Shown piece by piece: positions 16,422-17,757 of a stretch of DNA of 17,757 bases. Position 1 is the first letter of the stretch; every line of letters begins with the position of its first letter. The position numbers were made by a program, and so were the translations under genes. The notes under the pieces are model-generated. The model searched no databases. It had not been told where the DNA came from and saw nothing but the letters and a program-made list of their open reading frames with translations. The stretch comes from Paludibacteraceae bacterium (lineage in GTDB: Bacteria; Bacteroidota; Bacteroidia; Bacteroidales; Paludibacteraceae): the NCBI GenBank assembly GCA_024400275.1, contig JAKSMY010000041.1, positions 1 to 17,757 of the forward strand, given 5' to 3'.

Positions 16422-16802
16422 ATGTCTTACAAATCGGCTTACCCTATTGAGGAACTACATGGCAAATTAAGTTCACATCGTGACGGTGGCAACCGTATCC
16501 CCGTTACGCGTCAAAAAACCTTTGGCCACGATGCCAAAGGCAATCCTATTCAAGGTCCAAAAGAGTTTTATCCTTATCATATACACGAGGGTGCTTGGTC
16601 GCCTAATGTAGTCGCAGCACGTGCTTTATTTGCTCAAGCGCAACGTCAGGCAAGGGCTGAATTGGCAGATGCGGAACGATATGCTTATTGGCAAAATCTT
16701 TTTGAGGAGCAACTTAACCACCCTCAACCGGGTCAAAAGCGCTACTCCACTCTCCTTGGCTTTGTCTCCACTCAAATCCAATCCCAACTCCGCCAATCCT
16801 AA
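16422..16802 (+). CDS. Small protein of unknown function, HGK family (copy 2)
   Basis: This 126-residue product is paralogous to the one at 2899-3249. It starts YPIEELHGK (HGK at 13-15). A basic, Gly- and aromatic-containing stretch follows (DGGNRIPVTRQKTFGHD), then an Ala/Arg/Gln-rich helix from S60-P61 to R78 with ALFAQAQRQAR. W90 and RYSTLLGFV follow near the end. Between S-P and Arg, 9 of 19 positions are identical to copy 1 without gaps. There is no signal peptide, membrane segment or Cys cluster. I recognise no named family; the basic N-terminus could suit a nucleic-acid or ribosome-associated role, which is only a guess. It follows ftsY across a repeat-filled gap, and the next gene has its own promoter. 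Confidence 0.75.
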   Translation: MSYKSAYPIEELHGKLSSHRDGGNRIPVTRQKTFGHDAKGNPIQGPKEFYPYHIHEGAWSPNVVAARALFAQAQRQARAELADAERYAYWQNLFEEQLNHPQPGQKRYSTLLGFVSTQIQSQLRQS

Positions 16803-16857
16803 TTATTCATTCTATTTTTTACTTATTGGATAAAAAACACATTTTTTGTGCAATATA

Positions 16858-16889
16858 TTTGCATATTCCATAAAAAAGATGTACCTTTG
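16858..16889 (+). promoter_or_regulatory. Bacteroidetes-type promoter for the hepT/mntA-like pair
   Basis: TTTG at 16858-16861 and TACCTTTG at 16882-16889 are separated by 20 nt, matching the known Bacteroidetes consensus (TTTG, 19-21 nt, TAnnTTTG). Transcription would begin a few bases after 16889, leaving a leader of roughly 10-15 nt before ATG 16910. The site rules out the upstream in-frame GTG at 16889 as a start. Confidence 0.8.
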
Positions 16890-16909
16890 TGCCAAATTTA
16901 TTAGGCAGT

Positions 16910-17362
16910 ATGAAACGGGAAACAAATGATATTACACCACGTTGGGAACTAAAATTAGTTAATTACCAAAGAGCATTATCTCGTTTAGCAGAAGTCGTAC
17001 ACACTAGTCAAACCAGATCCCTTTCCGAATTGGAGCGTGATGGTATGATTCAGCGATTTGAATTTACACATGAGTTGGCTTGGAAATTGATGATGAGTTT
17101 CTGCAAGTATCAAAGTCCTGAAATAGAATTATTTGGTTCAAAAGACTCAACGCGTTGGGCATTTGAACATGGATTGATAGAAGATGGGGAAACATGGATG
17201 AATATGATAGCTGCTCGCAACGAGACTTCGCATAACTATAATGAAGAATTAGCAACTGATGTATATTCCAACATTACTAATCTCTATTATCCTGCTATGT
17301 TGACATTTTTCAACAAAATGCGCGCTTTAATAACCACACCACAAACCGAGCTATTCAAATGA
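16910..17362 (+). CDS. hepT: HepT-like HEPN protein (HI0074 family nucleotidyltransferase substrate-binding subunit)
   Basis: The 150-residue all-helical protein resembles the HI0074/HepT family, which pairs with a minimal nucleotidyltransferase. Visible family traits are WELKLVNYQRALSRLAEV at the start, IQRFEFTHELAWKLM, and WMNMIAARNETSHNY. The last contains R103-x4-H108-x-Y110. In characterised HepT toxins the RX4HXY motif is the HEPN RNase site, and its tyrosine is AMPylated by MntA. I chose ATG 16910 because the promoter ends at 16889. The gene overlaps the next by 4 bp (ATGA), and the pair forms its own transcription unit after the glycan locus. A non-toxic complex of the older HI0073/HI0074 type is the alternative. 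Confidence 0.85.
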   Translation: MKRETNDITPRWELKLVNYQRALSRLAEVVHTSQTRSLSELERDGMIQRFEFTHELAWKLMMSFCKYQSPEIELFGSKDSTRWAFEHGLIEDGETWMNMIAARNETSHNYNEELATDVYSNITNLYYPAMLTFFNKMRALITTPQTELFK

Positions 17363-17661
17363 CGTATGGGTTATCCGAACATACAATTACTAAAATTCAG
17401 GAAGCACTGAGAGACATTCCTGCGGTTGTTAGTGCCACTATTTATGGCTCTCGTGCTCGTGGAGATTATCATTCGGGATCAGATATTGACCTTACACTCA
17501 GCGGTGAGGAATTGACCTATACAGACTTGCTAAATGCTTACACCAAATTAGATGATTTGATGTTACCATATACTTTTGATTTATCAATTTTCAGTCGTAT
17601 TACCAATCCATTGCTCCGCCAAAATATCCTTCGCGATGGCAAGGAATTGTACCGAGAATAA
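17359..17661 (+). CDS. mntA: MntA-like minimal nucleotidyltransferase (HI0073 family)
   Basis: The 100-residue protein is a DNA polymerase beta-superfamily minimal nucleotidyltransferase. It has G30-S31, ten residues, then D42-x-D44 (GSX10DXD) and a third acidic residue, Asp74, in YTFDLSIF, the expected metal-binding triad. Length and layout fit MntA/HI0073. In HepT/MntA systems the enzyme transfers AMP to the tyrosine of the HEPN toxin and so neutralises it. The start overlaps the stop of the HEPN gene by 4 bp, so the two are translationally coupled. All key residues are present, and no truncation is seen. Confidence 0.9.
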   Translation: MTYGLSEHTITKIQEALRDIPAVVSATIYGSRARGDYHSGSDIDLTLSGEELTYTDLLNAYTKLDDLMLPYTFDLSIFSRITNPLLRQNILRDGKELYRE

Positions 17662-17667
17662 TTAGAG

Positions 17668-17698
<31 letters not shown>

Positions 17699-17757
17699 GT
17701 TGCCTCTTATTCAACTCACAAATTTTATAAAAAAAATATCAATTTTTACTATACACC

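Overview
The window looks like chromosomal DNA from a Bacteroidales bacterium (Prevotellaceae or a close relative; the genus cannot be fixed by eye). This rests on the style of the FtsY, Ugd and PglF-like proteins, the near absence of Shine-Dalgarno sequences, and one clear Bacteroidetes-type promoter (TTTG, 20 nt, TAccTTTG) at 16858-16889. All convincing genes lie on the + strand.

Layout. The 3' end of a housekeeping ispD-type gene (2-82) leads into a long surface-polysaccharide or glycan locus (86-15289). It holds UDP-glucose 6-dehydrogenase (86-1345), a Wzx-type flippase (1338-2780), a small unknown protein (2899-3249), an EpsG/Wzy-like polymerase (3250-4470), a GT2 enzyme (4474-5310), a DPD-motif glycosyltransferase (5307-6551), two GT4 enzymes (6548-7594 and 7598-8725), a WecA/MraY-family sugar-phosphate transferase (8738-9913), two more GT2 enzymes (9915-10703 and 10710-11474), a PglC/WcaJ-type sugar transferase (11458-12075), a PglE-like aminotransferase (12087-13328) and a PglF-like UDP-GlcNAc 4,6-dehydratase (13331-15289). 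The housekeeping gene ftsY follows (15305-16288). Then come a second small unknown protein that is a paralogue of the first (16422-16802), a separately promoted HepT/MntA-like HEPN plus minimal nucleotidyltransferase pair (16910-17661), and a 28-nt poly-A run near the right edge.

How the genes work together. The PglF- and PglE-like enzymes probably make a 4-amino-4,6-dideoxy sugar from UDP-GlcNAc, and the PglC-like enzyme would load it on undecaprenyl phosphate. The six glycosyltransferases extend the unit, Ugd supplies UDP-glucuronate, Wzx flips the lipid-linked unit and the EpsG-like protein polymerises it. A second, unrelated type of initiating enzyme (WecA-like) sits in the same locus, and no PglD acetyltransferase is visible. 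The block from about 3250 to 7600 is visibly richer in A+T than its flanks, as expected for an exchangeable serotype cassette.

Most unusual signal. Short repeats are dispersed through the locus and several lie in frame inside conserved genes. Module A (core GTGCATTGTGCATT, often followed by CAACCGTCAATC) occurs in the flippase, in the PglF-like gene, in ftsY and immediately after the ftsY stop codon. Module B (a small hairpin read as LTEG) occurs in ugd and in the PglF-like gene. The same DNA core is read in two different frames, which suggests the DNA is the mobile or conserved entity and the encoded peptide is tolerated. A second notable signal is the pair of paralogous small proteins, each preceded by TCCC-based 11-bp tandem repeats.
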